Assembly: GCF_001592305.1 (NCBI RefSeq)
Contig: NZ_BCWR01000016.1
Location: forward strand, 1 to 64,000
Reading direction: 5' to 3'
Source: Hydrogenophaga taeniospiralis CCUG 15921
Lineage (GTDB): Bacteria > Pseudomonadota > Gammaproteobacteria > Burkholderiales > Burkholderiaceae_C
Length of the DNA: 64,000 nt
Both the position numbers and the translations under genes were made by a program. The stretch's first letter is position 1. Each line of letters begins with the position of its first letter. Positions 26,627 to 34,572 of the stretch are shown here, piece after piece. The notes under the pieces were generated by a model. It was not told the DNA's origin. It ran no database searches and saw only the letters and a program-made list of their open reading frames with translations.

Positions 26627-28402
26627 ATGAACACCCCCACGCTCCCCGGCTTCGCCACCGCGCCCACCCGTTTCCTGTTCTTCACCGGCAAGGGTGGTGT
26701 CGGCAAAACATCGCTCTCCACCGCCACCGCCATCGCGCTGGCCGACGCGGGAAAGCGCGTGCTGTTGGTCAGCACCGACGCGGCGTCGAACCTCGACGAA
26801 ATGCTCGGCGTGCCGCTGTCCAACCGGCCGGTGCCCGTGCCCGGCGTGCCGGGGCTGCAGATGCTCAATATCGACCCCGACACAGCCGCCGAAGCCTACC
26901 GCCAGCGCGTGCTCGCGCAGCTCGAAGCCGGCGCCAGCGACGACGAGCGCCAGACCGTGCGCGAACAGCTCTCGGGCGCCTGCACCACCGAGATCGCCGC
27001 CTTCGACGAATTCGCCGCGCTGCTGGCGGGCGAGGGCATCGACGGCGGCTACGACCACGTGGTCTTCGACACCGCGCCCACCGGCCACACCCTGCGCCTG
27101 CTGAGCCTGCCCAAGGCCTGGACCGGTTTCCTCGCCGGCAACGACCGCGGCGCCTCCTGCCTCGGCCCGCACTCCGGCCTGAAGATGCAGGAAGCGCGCT
27201 TCAACGCCGCGCTGCAGGCCCTGAGTGACCCCGCGCTCACCACCGTGGTGCTCGTCACCCGGCCCGACCCGCGCCCCATGCAGGAAGCCGCGCGCACCGC
27301 CGAAGAGCTGCGCCAGCTCGGCCTGGCCAACCAGCGCCTGGCCATCAACGGCGTGTTCCACGCCACCGAGGCCAACGACCCGATTGCCAACGCCATCGAG
27401 GCCCTGGGCCGTCAGGCCCTGAACGAGATGCCCGACGCGCTCGCCCGCCTGCCGCGCGACGAAGTGCCGCTGCGCGCCTTCGACACCGTGGGCCTGCCGG
27501 CGTTGCGTGCGCTGCTGCAAGGCGGTGAGGTGACCGCCCCTGCGCCCCAGGCGGCAAGGCCCGCGCTGCCCGCCGAACCGCTCAGCCGCATGGCCGACGA
27601 ACTCGCCGCCATCGGCCACGGCCTCATCATGGTCATGGGCAAAGGCGGCGTGGGCAAGACCACCATCGCCGCTGCGCTCGCCGTCGGCCTGGTGCAGCGC
27701 GGCCACAGCGTGCACCTCACCACCACCGACCCAGCGGCCCACGTGGCCGACGCGCTGAACGGCAACCTCGAAGGCCTCAAGGTCGGCCGCATCGACCCCA
27801 AGGCCGAGACCGAGGCCTACATCGCCAAGATCATGGCCACCCGCGGCAAGGCACTGGACGAACAAGGCCAGGCCCTGCTGCTCGAAGACCTGCAATCGCC
27901 CTGCACCGAAGAGGTGGCCGTGTTCCACGCCTTCAGTCGCGTGGTCAACGAAGCGCGCAGCGCCTTCGTGGTGCTCGACACCGCGCCCACCGGCCACAGC
28001 CTGCTGCTCATGGACGCCACCGGCGCCTACCACCGGCAGATGGTGCAGCAATACGAAGGCAAGGCAGAGAGCAAAGGCCTGCACATCATCACGCCGCTCA
28101 TGCGCCTGCAAGACGGCAACATGACGCGCGTGATCATCGTCACCCTGCCCGAAGTCACCCCGGTCAGCCAGGCCGCCGCGCTGCAAGACGACCTGCGCCG
28201 CGCCCAGATCGAACCCTGGGCCTGGGTCATCAACAAAAGCATCGCCGCCACAGGCACGACAGACCCGCTGCTGCAGGCGCGACTGGCGGGGGAAATACGG
28301 CAGACCGAGCGGATTGCGGGCGGGCTGGCGAAGCGCACGTTTGTGCTGCCCTGGCTGCCGGAGCCGCCGGTGGGGGTGGATGCGCTGGCACGGTTGGTCT
28401 AG
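26627..28402 (+). CDS. arsA: ArsA-family anion-transporting ATPase (two-domain)
   Basis: 591 residues with two homologous ATPase halves. Each has a deviant Walker A (FFTGKGGVGKTS near residue 20; VMGKGGVGKTT in the second half) and the ArsA signature DTAPTGH (twice). Three cysteines expected to bind As(III) or Sb(III) are present at 119, 178 and 426. ArsA energises the ArsB pump at the membrane. No arsB, arsD or arsR gene is visible here, so partners must be elsewhere or the substrate differs. ATG 26627 follows a repeat element. Confidence 0.9.
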   Translation: MNTPTLPGFATAPTRFLFFTGKGGVGKTSLSTATAIALADAGKRVLLVSTDAASNLDEMLGVPLSNRPVPVPGVPGLQMLNIDPDTAAEAYRQRVLAQLEAGASDDERQTVREQLSGACTTEIAAFDEFAALLAGEGIDGGYDHVVFDTAPTGHTLRLLSLPKAWTGFLAGNDRGASCLGPHSGLKMQEARFNAALQALSDPALTTVVLVTRPDPRPMQEAARTAEELRQLGLANQRLAINGVFHATEANDPIANAIEALGRQALNEMPDALARLPRDEVPLRAFDTVGLPALRALLQGGEVTAPAPQAARPALPAEPLSRMADELAAIGHGLIMVMGKGGVGKTTIAAALAVGLVQRGHSVHLTTTDPAAHVADALNGNLEGLKVGRIDPKAETEAYIAKIMATRGKALDEQGQALLLEDLQSPCTEEVAVFHAFSRVVNEARSAFVVLDTAPTGHSLLLMDATGAYHRQMVQQYEGKAESKGLHIITPLMRLQDGNMTRVIIVTLPEVTPVSQAAALQDDLRRAQIEPWAWVINKSIAATGTTDPLLQARLAGEIRQTERIAGGLAKRTFVLPWLPEPPVGVDALARLV

Positions 28403-28459
28403 AGGCTCGGTGGGCGCCCCTAGAATGCAACAAGAGGAAACAACGACAAAACGCCACCC

Positions 28460-28714
28460 ATGACGCCCGAGGCCCGCGCCCGCCAGACCATCGACGCGTT
28501 GCTCACCGCAGCGGGCTGGCACGTCTGCGATGTGGCCAGCGCCAACCTCCATGCGGGCAGTGGCGCCGTCAAAGGCGTCGCCATCCGCGAGTTCCCGCTC
28601 AACCCCGGCCACGGCTTCGCCGACTACCTGCTCTACGTCTGGCGCAGGCCGCTGCCCTTTGTGTTCGATTTCGCCGGGGTGGAACAGGCTTCACCAACGG
28701 GCTCGACCACATAA
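28460..28714 (+). pseudogene. Type I restriction HsdR N-terminal remnant
   Basis: The first part (MTPEARARQTIDALLTAAGW, then VAIREFPLNPGHGFADYLLYV) matches the usual start of type I restriction R subunits. It then jumps straight to RPLPFVFDFAGVE, skipping the segment with the nuclease Glu-x-Lys, and a one-base shift afterwards turns the expected GFTNGLD into a stop at 28712-28714. What remains is about 85 codons of a protein normally near 1000 residues. It marks a decayed restriction locus at the left edge of the defence-like patch. The reading is from memory of HsdR sequences. Confidence 0.72.
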
Positions 28715-28730
28715 ATCAGGGTAGAAAAGC

Positions 28731-30146
28731 ATGAAGTTTCGACTGGAAGAAATCGAGGTTCCTGAAGACGAACCGTTCAAGTACGACGCCCTCAACCGGC
28801 AGCCGGTTGTCGAGTTCGTTCGGGACTTGATCAAGCAGCTCGAAGGGCCGTTCGTTCTAGCGCTGGATTCACCGTGGGGAACAGGAAAGACCACGGTGGT
28901 CCGAATGCTCCGCGCATCCCTGAAGAGTGAAGGGTTCGCCAGCGTCTATTTCAACGCCTGGAAAGAGGACTACGTCAGCGACCCTTTGATCGCCATGGTC
29001 GCCACGATTGATGAGCTCAAGGTGGCAGACCCCGAAGCTGGGAAACGATTCAGTGAACGCATGACCACCCTCAGGAGGGTCGCATCCAAGGTCGCCAAAC
29101 GAGGTGTCGTCGCAGCCGTGAAGTTGGGAACGATGAACGCGCTCGACTTGGATGAGGTCGCCGAGGATGTCCTCTCGTCAGCAGCGGGCGACGCTGCTGA
29201 TGACCTGGTCTCAGCATTCAAGCAGGAGAAGAAATCTTTAGAGCACTTCCGTGAGGCACTGGAAGGTGCGGTGAAGGCGGTTCAGTCAGAGGACTCCTCG
29301 AAACCGTTGGTGTTCTTTATTGACGAGCTGGATCGCTGCCGACCGACATTCGCAATTGAGCTATTGGAGCGCGTCAAGCACCTGTTCGACGTGAAGAACT
29401 TAGTGTTCGTGCTGTCAGTCGACAAGAAGCAGTTGGAGGCCATCACTGCTGCTGTGTACGGCGAGCGCATTGATGCGTCGGACTATCTGCGGAGATTTTT
29501 TGAACTTGAATTTGGTATCCCCGCCGTTTCGGCTGAGCGCTACACGAGTACCTTGCTTTCGCGTTATCACATCACTGAAAAATTTGCTCAACGCAAGAAT
29601 GGCGGGGAGACCGAGAGAGAGGAGTTTTCCGAAACGTTTAGTGCGTTGGCCCGTCACTTTGAGTTGTCATTGAGGATGATGGATCGCTGCGTCACTAGCA
29701 TGGCGGTTGTCTTGTCCCAGACTCCAGATGGCAGAACACTTGATCCAAGTCTGGTTGCTCTACTGGTCATTCTGCGTATGAAAGATCGCGATCTTTTCAC
29801 TGGACTTGCGAACGGAAGAGTGGGGCCGGACGATGTAATGAAATGGCTTGGGAGCTTTGGGGCTGATCAGAGCGACTATTCTTCCCATGAAGCAAGTTTG
29901 TGGCTGGAGGCCTATATGCGGATCAGTGATCCCAATAGCTCTCGTCGCGATGCAGAGATGATTCGTTTGCGCGATCAAGTCCAGTCAAAAGCATTGGAGG
30001 GGCAAGAGATCTCTCCGAAATTGCAACGGCTTAGTGATGTGTATGAGCGTTGCAAACAGATTGGCAGCGGTCGAACGGGGCGTATCAATCTGGCAACGGT
30101 GGCGGCTAAGGTTGACATGGCGGCGATGGTTGGAGATGAGAGGTGA
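28731..30146 (+). CDS. KAP-family P-loop NTPase
   Basis: 471 residues. Walker A WGTGKTT (about 49-55) and the KAP Walker B FFIDELDRCRP (about 195-205, catalytic Asp198-Glu199) are intact. A long helical insert (about 85-185) separates them, as in KAP NTPases, several of which work in phage exclusion. The gene is visibly more AT-rich than its neighbours and starts 17 nt after the broken hsdR remnant, suggesting acquisition. Its end overlaps the next gene (GTGA, 30143-30146). A defence role is inferred. Confidence 0.85.
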   Translation: MKFRLEEIEVPEDEPFKYDALNRQPVVEFVRDLIKQLEGPFVLALDSPWGTGKTTVVRMLRASLKSEGFASVYFNAWKEDYVSDPLIAMVATIDELKVADPEAGKRFSERMTTLRRVASKVAKRGVVAAVKLGTMNALDLDEVAEDVLSSAAGDAADDLVSAFKQEKKSLEHFREALEGAVKAVQSEDSSKPLVFFIDELDRCRPTFAIELLERVKHLFDVKNLVFVLSVDKKQLEAITAAVYGERIDASDYLRRFFELEFGIPAVSAERYTSTLLSRYHITEKFAQRKNGGETEREEFSETFSALARHFELSLRMMDRCVTSMAVVLSQTPDGRTLDPSLVALLVILRMKDRDLFTGLANGRVGPDDVMKWLGSFGADQSDYSSHEASLWLEAYMRISDPNSSRRDAEMIRLRDQVQSKALEGQEISPKLQRLSDVYERCKQIGSGRTGRINLATVAAKVDMAAMVGDER

Positions 30147-31060
30147 GCGCTCCTTTCTCCCTCCGCATCTTCGTCGCCGACGGCGACCCCGACGGCCTGC
30201 GCATCGTCGAGCGCTTCAACGCCAGCGCCCGCGCCGTGGTGTTCCCGCGGGCCTTGCTGCCGCAAGTGAAGGCCCGGCCCGAGCTGCAGCAGACGGGGGT
30301 GTACCTGTTGCTTGGCCCCCGGCCGGACGGCGAGGGCGAGTTGCTCTACGTGGGCGAGGGCGACCCGATCCTCCCACGCCTGCAAGACCATCAGTCGAAG
30401 AAAGATTTCTGGACCCGCGCCATCGGCTTCGTGGCGGTGGGCGGGCTGCTGAACAAGGCGCATGTGCAGTTTCTGGAGGCGCGGTTGATCGCGCTGGCCC
30501 GCGCGGCCAAGCGCGTGCCGCTGGACAACGGCAACTTTCCTGGTGAACCGACCCTGAGCGAGGCCGACCGGGCGGACATGGAGGTGTTTCTCAGCCACAT
30601 GCTGGGCATGCTGCCGGTGTTGGGGGTGCATGCGTTTGAGCAGGTCAAGCGTCCTTTCACCGAGACAGCAGCACAGCTATCAACAGCCGGGACTTTCACA
30701 GAAGCGCCGGATGCACATGAGCAGCCGGCAGCCGCAGAACTGTATTGCTCAGGCAAGGGCTTCAGAGCCCGGGGCAATGACGCTGCGCAGGGCTTTGTCG
30801 TGTTCGCCGGTTCGGAGGTGTCGGCGGCAGCCGGTGCATCTTTGACCGGGAGCGTAGAACGATTGAGAAAAGACTTGCTTGCAGCAGGAGTGCTGAAGAT
30901 TGATGGCGGCATTCACCGGTTCGCCCAAGACTATGTGTTTTCGTCGCCCAGCACGGCCGCCAGCGTGGTGTTGGGCCGCAGCGCCAACGGGCGCATTGAG
31001 TGGAAGGACGCGCAGGGACGGACGTTGAGGGCGCTGCAGGAGGCGGAGGCTGCCACCTGA
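30143..31060 (+). CDS. GIY-YIG nuclease-family protein with C-terminal DUF4357
   Basis: 305 residues from GTG 30143. Residues about 50-130 hold the GIY-YIG pair in variant form: GVYLLLGP and LLYVGEGDPILPRLQDH, then FLEARLIALARAA. The C-terminus (VVLGRSANGRIEWKDAQGRTLRAL) matches DUF4357. Such proteins often lie next to type I restriction genes. GGAGATGAG before the GTG and the overlap with the KAP gene support coupled translation. Residues 165-250 are less conserved in composition and may have been acquired or rearranged. Confidence 0.8.
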   Translation: MSAPFSLRIFVADGDPDGLRIVERFNASARAVVFPRALLPQVKARPELQQTGVYLLLGPRPDGEGELLYVGEGDPILPRLQDHQSKKDFWTRAIGFVAVGGLLNKAHVQFLEARLIALARAAKRVPLDNGNFPGEPTLSEADRADMEVFLSHMLGMLPVLGVHAFEQVKRPFTETAAQLSTAGTFTEAPDAHEQPAAAELYCSGKGFRARGNDAAQGFVVFAGSEVSAAAGASLTGSVERLRKDLLAAGVLKIDGGIHRFAQDYVFSSPSTAASVVLGRSANGRIEWKDAQGRTLRALQEAEAAT

Positions 31061-31141
31061 GCCTTTCGTGCATTCGTTGTTCGCGAACAGCTAATGCTTG
31101 CTGCCCACACCGTAGTGGCGGCTACTGTTGATGGGAATCTG

Positions 31142-31155
31142 CAATATGCATATTG
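31142..31155 (+). promoter_or_regulatory. Perfect 14-bp palindromic operator, upstream copy
   Basis: CAATATGCATATTG is its own reverse complement. It ends 8 bp before the TTGACA box at 31164. A near copy with one change, CAATCTGCATATTG, lies at 31197-31210 after the -10 box. Two operators around one promoter fit autorepression by the HTH protein at 31225. Confidence 0.7.
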
Positions 31156-31163
31156 AATATGTA

Positions 31164-31193
31164 TTGACACTTTTCGTAGGATTGTTCGAAAAT
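31164..31193 (+). promoter_or_regulatory. Promoter of the HTH/nucleotidyltransferase pair
   Basis: A consensus TTGACA (31164-31169), 18 bp, then GAAAAT (31188-31193, 4 of 6 matches to TATAAT). It lies 31 nt before the start codon of the HTH protein, in a strongly AT-rich stretch. Confidence 0.6.
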
Positions 31194-31196
31194 ACG

Positions 31197-31210
31197 CAAT
31201 CTGCATATTG
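31197..31210 (+). promoter_or_regulatory. 14-bp operator, downstream copy
   Basis: CAATCTGCATATTG matches the perfect palindrome at 31142-31155 at 13 of 14 positions. It covers the expected transcription start, so occupancy would block initiation. Confidence 0.65.
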
Positions 31211-31224
31211 CATATGAGGACGTC

Positions 31225-31791
31225 ATGGGTTCATCCGGTATTCAGTCAAGGCTGAGTCACTCGCAGTGGTCGCTCAAGCCGCAAGACCTGGCCATGGCGC
31301 TGAAGCTGGTGTGCCTCGCCGGGCGCAAGCAGGCGTATGCCGAGCTTGCCCGCGCCATGCGACTGTCGGTGTTTGAAGCCCATGCCTGCCTCGCGCGGCT
31401 GAGCGCCGCGCGCTTGCTGACGGAAGTGGCCGGCGCGCCTGCGCTGGTGATGCCGGCGTTTCGTCCGCTGTTGCTGCAGGGGGCTCCTTATTTTTTCCCG
31501 GCGGTACGGGGTGAGGTAACGGTGGGGTTCCCCACGGCCTATGGCGTGGAGCCATTGAAATCCAAAGTGCTGTTTGCCGACGAATTGCCACCCGTGTGGC
31601 CACACGAAGATGGCAATACGCGCGGCGCCACGCTGCTGCCGCTGTACCCCAAGCTGCCTCTGGCCGCGCAGGAGGACCCGGCCCTGTACGAGTTGCTGGC
31701 ATTGTTTGATGCGTTGCGCATTGGTCAGGCGCGCGAGCGCGAGATGGCGCGTGGCCTGCTGGAAGAGCGATTGAAGTCGCACGCAGCATGA
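31225..31791 (+). CDS. HTH protein, putative antitoxin/repressor of a nucleotidyltransferase pair
   Basis: 188 residues. Residues about 15-70 (SLKPQDLAMALKLVCLAG, AYAELARAMRLSVFEAHACL) look like a winged helix-turn-helix; the rest (PAVRGEVTVGFPTAYGVEPL; LPLYPKLPLAAQEDPALYEL) is not a family I recognise. It overlaps the nucleotidyltransferase by ATGA (31788-31791). The operators around its promoter suggest it represses itself, like AbiEi-type antitoxins of type IV toxin-antitoxin systems. It is not clearly AbiEi by sequence. Confidence 0.65.
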   Translation: MGSSGIQSRLSHSQWSLKPQDLAMALKLVCLAGRKQAYAELARAMRLSVFEAHACLARLSAARLLTEVAGAPALVMPAFRPLLLQGAPYFFPAVRGEVTVGFPTAYGVEPLKSKVLFADELPPVWPHEDGNTRGATLLPLYPKLPLAAQEDPALYELLALFDALRIGQAREREMARGLLEERLKSHAA

Positions 31792-32495
31792 GCAATCCGA
31801 ACCTGGTCATTCTGGAGCTGGTGGCGCAAGCGCTCGGGCCTGTGTGCGGCGAGGTGGTGTTTGTGGGCGGCTGCGCCACGGGCTTGCTGCTCACCAAGGA
31901 GCGGCCGGATCGCATCCGCATCACGGAAGACGTGGACATCGTGGCGCAGGCGCTGACTGTTCACGACTATCACGCGGTGGAAAAGCGGGTGAGGGCGCAG
32001 GGCTTCAGCAACGACATGCGCCCCGGCGCACCGATCTGTCGCTGGGTCTATCGAAACGTGACGCTGGACGTGATGCCCACGGTGAAAGACATCCTCGGTT
32101 TCGCCAACCGCTGGTATCCACTGGCCATTGCCACAGCGCAGCCGGTGGAGCTGCCCTCGGGGTTGCAGATCAAGCTGATTGCTGCTCCGGTGTTTATTGC
32201 CACCAAGCTGGAGGCCTTCAACGACCGCGGCAAAGATGCGAGTGGACAGCCCGACTTTCTGGGCAGCCACGACATGGAGGACATCATCACGGTGAGCGAT
32301 CGCCGTCCAGAGCTGCTGGACGAGTGCAGAGCCATGCCCGCCGAGCTGCGCTCCTACCTGGCCCAAGCTTTCAAAGCCTTGTTTGAACAGGCTGACTTTG
32401 AGAGCACGCTGGCAGGTCACCTGCCCGGAGACGCATCCAGCCAGAGGCGATTGAAAGATCTGGTGAAGACCTTGCGCGAATTTACGAGCCTCTGA
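31788..32495 (+). CDS. Nucleotidyltransferase-like protein (possible AbiEii-type toxin)
   Basis: 235 residues. FVGGCATGLLLTK followed by ITEDVDIVAQ is the GG...DxD arrangement of the DNA-polymerase-beta nucleotidyltransferase fold, and VYRNVTLDVMP supplies a third acidic position; IATKLEAFNDRG resembles the conserved Lys-x2-Ala segment of AbiEii-like proteins. These can act as toxins that modify tRNA or nucleotides. It is coupled to the HTH gene and lies in the defence-like patch, which supports a toxin role. Other nucleotidyltransferase roles remain possible. Confidence 0.65.
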   Translation: MSNPNLVILELVAQALGPVCGEVVFVGGCATGLLLTKERPDRIRITEDVDIVAQALTVHDYHAVEKRVRAQGFSNDMRPGAPICRWVYRNVTLDVMPTVKDILGFANRWYPLAIATAQPVELPSGLQIKLIAAPVFIATKLEAFNDRGKDASGQPDFLGSHDMEDIITVSDRRPELLDECRAMPAELRSYLAQAFKALFEQADFESTLAGHLPGDASSQRRLKDLVKTLREFTSL

Positions 32496-32498
32496 TTT

Positions 32499-32924
32499 AT
32501 GAAGACATACCCCCTCCGCCTCACCCCCGGCCAAGACCTGCGCGAAGCGCTCGAAGCCGCCGTGCGCGCCCAAGGCTGCCAGGCGGCGTTCGTGCTCTCG
32601 GGCGTCGGCAGTCTGGTGGATGCGCGCATCCGCTTTGCGGGGGCCGACGAGCCGCTGTGCATCTGCGGGGACTCGGAAATCCTGAGTCTGTCGGGCACGG
32701 TGGGCGTGGGCGCCACGGGCGATGCCGGGCGGGGGCATTCACACCTGCACATGGCCGTGGCGGCCGCCACGGGCGAGGTGTTTGGCGGCCATGTGGCGCC
32801 GGGTTGCCGGGTGCGCACCACGGCCGAGGTGTTGCTGGCGCTGTTGCCTGAATGGGCGTTCACGCGCGAGCCGGATGCGGCCACCGGCCATGCGGAGCTG
32901 GTGGTGAAGGCGCGCGAAGCCTGA
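32499..32924 (+). CDS. PPC-domain (DUF296) protein
   Basis: 141 residues. The PPC/DUF296 pattern is clear: MKTYPLRLTPGQDLREALE, AAFVLSGVGSLVDARIRF, LSGTVG and the metal-site GHSHLHMAVAAATGEVFGGHV. In plants this domain occurs with AT-hooks; bacterial stand-alone versions form trimers of unknown function. It starts 3 nt after the nucleotidyltransferase stop, so it could be read from the same promoter, but its GC content is that of the bulk genome. Confidence 0.85.
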   Translation: MKTYPLRLTPGQDLREALEAAVRAQGCQAAFVLSGVGSLVDARIRFAGADEPLCICGDSEILSLSGTVGVGATGDAGRGHSHLHMAVAAATGEVFGGHVAPGCRVRTTAEVLLALLPEWAFTREPDAATGHAELVVKAREA

Positions 32925-32940
32925 GCCTCGCGCCGACCGT

Positions 32941-34188
32941 TCACTTCACCAGCAGACTCGCCAGATCAAACCCCACATCGCCCGCCTGCTCGCGCGTGGG
33001 CGAGACGCCGGCGTCGAGCAGCTTGCGCACCAGCAGGTGGTCTTTGCTGGCGTTGACGCTGTCGGCGGCAATGAGTTGCTCGCCCTTGAAGTGGTAGACG
33101 GTGAACGTGCCGGCGGCCATGTCGCCGCGCACGGCCCAGCCGTCCGCGCCCATGGACAGGCCGGCCATCTGCAGTTTCTTGTCGTACTGGTCGCTCCAGA
33201 ACCAGGGCGTGGCGGTGAAGGGGCGCTCTTGCCCGAGCAGCGCGGCGGCGGCGCTCTTGCCCTGTTCGGTGGCGTTCTGCACCGATTCAAGCCGCAGCAG
33301 ACTGCCGTCGGCCAGGCGGCGCGCGGTGCAGTCGCCCGCGGCCACTATTGAACTGTCGCTGGTGCGGCCGCAGGCGTCGACCACGATGCCGCGGTCGCAG
33401 GCGAGCCCGGCGGCCTGGGCGAGCTGGTCGTTGGCGCTGACGCCGATGCCGACCACCACGAGGCCCGCGGGCACGACGCTGCCGTCGGCCAGCTTCACGC
33501 CGCTGACCGCACCGTCTGCGCCGGTCTCGATGGCGGCGACCTGCGCACCCAGCATCAGCTGCACGCCGTGGCCGCGGTGCAGCTCGGCGTACCAGTCGGA
33601 CAGCACCGGCGCGAGCACGCGGCCGAGCAGGCGCGGCGCGGCTTCGAGCACGGTGACGGCCAGGCCTTTCTTGCGCGCGGTGGCCGCCACCTCGAGGCCG
33701 ATGAAGCCACCACCGATGACCACCACCGGGCGCTCTTGTTCGATGCACGCGGCCAGGCGGTCGGCGATGGTGCTGGCGTCGTCGCGCGTGCGCAGGGCCA
33801 GCACACCGGGCGCGTCGCTGCCGGGCAGGGGCAGGGCGCGCGGCGTGCTGCCGGTGGCGAGCACCAGGCCGGCGTAGGGCAGGGTGCTGCCGTCGCCGAG
33901 GATCAAGGTCTGGGTGCTGCGGTCGATGGCCTTGACAGTCACACCGGTGCGCAGCGTGATGTTCTTGCGTGCCAGCATCTCGGGCGCGCGCATCACCAAC
34001 TGGGCCGCGGCGATCTCGCCGGCCATCCAGGCCTTGGAGAGCGGCGGGCGGTGGTAGGGGCCGTGGGGTTCGTCACCCAGCATCGTGATGCTGCCTTCGT
34101 AGCCACCGCTGCGCAGGGCCTCGGCGGTCATCACGCCGGCCTGGCCCGCCCCGACGATGACGATGCCGGCTGCGGCTTCGGCGTTCAT
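32941..34188 (-). CDS. Ferredoxin reductase (FAD, putidaredoxin-reductase type)
   Basis: 415 residues. FAD motif IVIVGAGQAGVMTAEAL, NAD motif VVVIGGGFIGLEVAATARKKG, and SIVAAGDCTARR near residue 280 define the class that reduces [2Fe-2S] ferredoxins for P450s or dioxygenases. The start ATG 34188 overlaps the ferredoxin stop (ATGA). Gene order on this strand is P450, ferredoxin, reductase: a complete class I P450 electron chain. Confidence 0.93.
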   Translation of the reverse strand: MNAEAAAGIVIVGAGQAGVMTAEALRSGGYEGSITMLGDEPHGPYHRPPLSKAWMAGEIAAAQLVMRAPEMLARKNITLRTGVTVKAIDRSTQTLILGDGSTLPYAGLVLATGSTPRALPLPGSDAPGVLALRTRDDASTIADRLAACIEQERPVVVIGGGFIGLEVAATARKKGLAVTVLEAAPRLLGRVLAPVLSDWYAELHRGHGVQLMLGAQVAAIETGADGAVSGVKLADGSVVPAGLVVVGIGVSANDQLAQAAGLACDRGIVVDACGRTSDSSIVAAGDCTARRLADGSLLRLESVQNATEQGKSAAAALLGQERPFTATPWFWSDQYDKKLQMAGLSMGADGWAVRGDMAAGTFTVYHFKGEQLIAADSVNASKDHLLVRKLLDAGVSPTREQAGDVGFDLASLLVK

Positions 34189-34508
34189 TCCTGGCACTCC
34201 GGCAGGTGCACCACGCCGCCTTCCAGCGCGGGGCCGGCCTTGATCTGGCAGGCCAGGCGGCTGTTGGGCCGGCGTTCTGCCACCACGTTCTCCAGCATGT
34301 CCAGCTCGCCCTGCGAGGGCGCGGGCAGCACGCCGGCCAGCAGCTCGTCCACATAGCAGTGGCAGGTGGCGCAGGCGCAGGAGCCGCCGCATTCGCCCAC
34401 GATGCCGTCCACGCCGTTGGCGGTGGCGCCCTGCATCAGGCTCCAGCCGTCGGCGAGGTTGAGGGTGGTGGACTGGCCGTTGGCCTCGATGAAGGTGATG
34501 TTTGCCAT
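34185..34508 (-). CDS. [2Fe-2S] ferredoxin (putidaredoxin/adrenodoxin type)
   Basis: 107 residues with cluster ligands Cys40, Cys46, Cys49 and Cys87 (C-x5-C-x2-C-x37-C), the adrenodoxin-type spacing. Two extra cysteines at 44 and 51 lie within the same loop. It shuttles electrons from the adjacent reductase to the P450. A hairpin with a T tract (34522-34554) separates it from the P450 gene upstream, so P450 is probably made in excess. Confidence 0.93.
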   Translation of the reverse strand: MANITFIEANGQSTTLNLADGWSLMQGATANGVDGIVGECGGSCACATCHCYVDELLAGVLPAPSQGELDMLENVVAERRPNSRLACQIKAGPALEGGVVHLPECQE

Positions 34509-34521
34509 GGTGTCTCCAGAA

Positions 34522-34554
34522 AACAAAAAGGCGCTGCCCGGTGACAGGCAGCGC
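34522..34554 (-). terminator. Attenuator-like hairpin between P450 and ferredoxin
   Basis: On the minus strand GCGCTGCC and GGCAGCGC form an 8-bp stem with an 8-nt loop (34531-34554), followed by CTTTTTG. It lies inside the P450-ferredoxin-reductase operon, 19 nt after the P450 stop. Partial termination here would reduce expression of the electron-transfer genes relative to the P450. Confidence 0.7.
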
Positions 34555-34572
34555 GATGGTGGGGCCGCAGGC

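Noticed and set aside
24782..28612. A 1276-codon open frame on the minus strand across the receptor, repeat and ArsA genes
   Set aside because: It spans three transcription units and an intergenic repeat and has no recognisable domain; a by-product of high GC.
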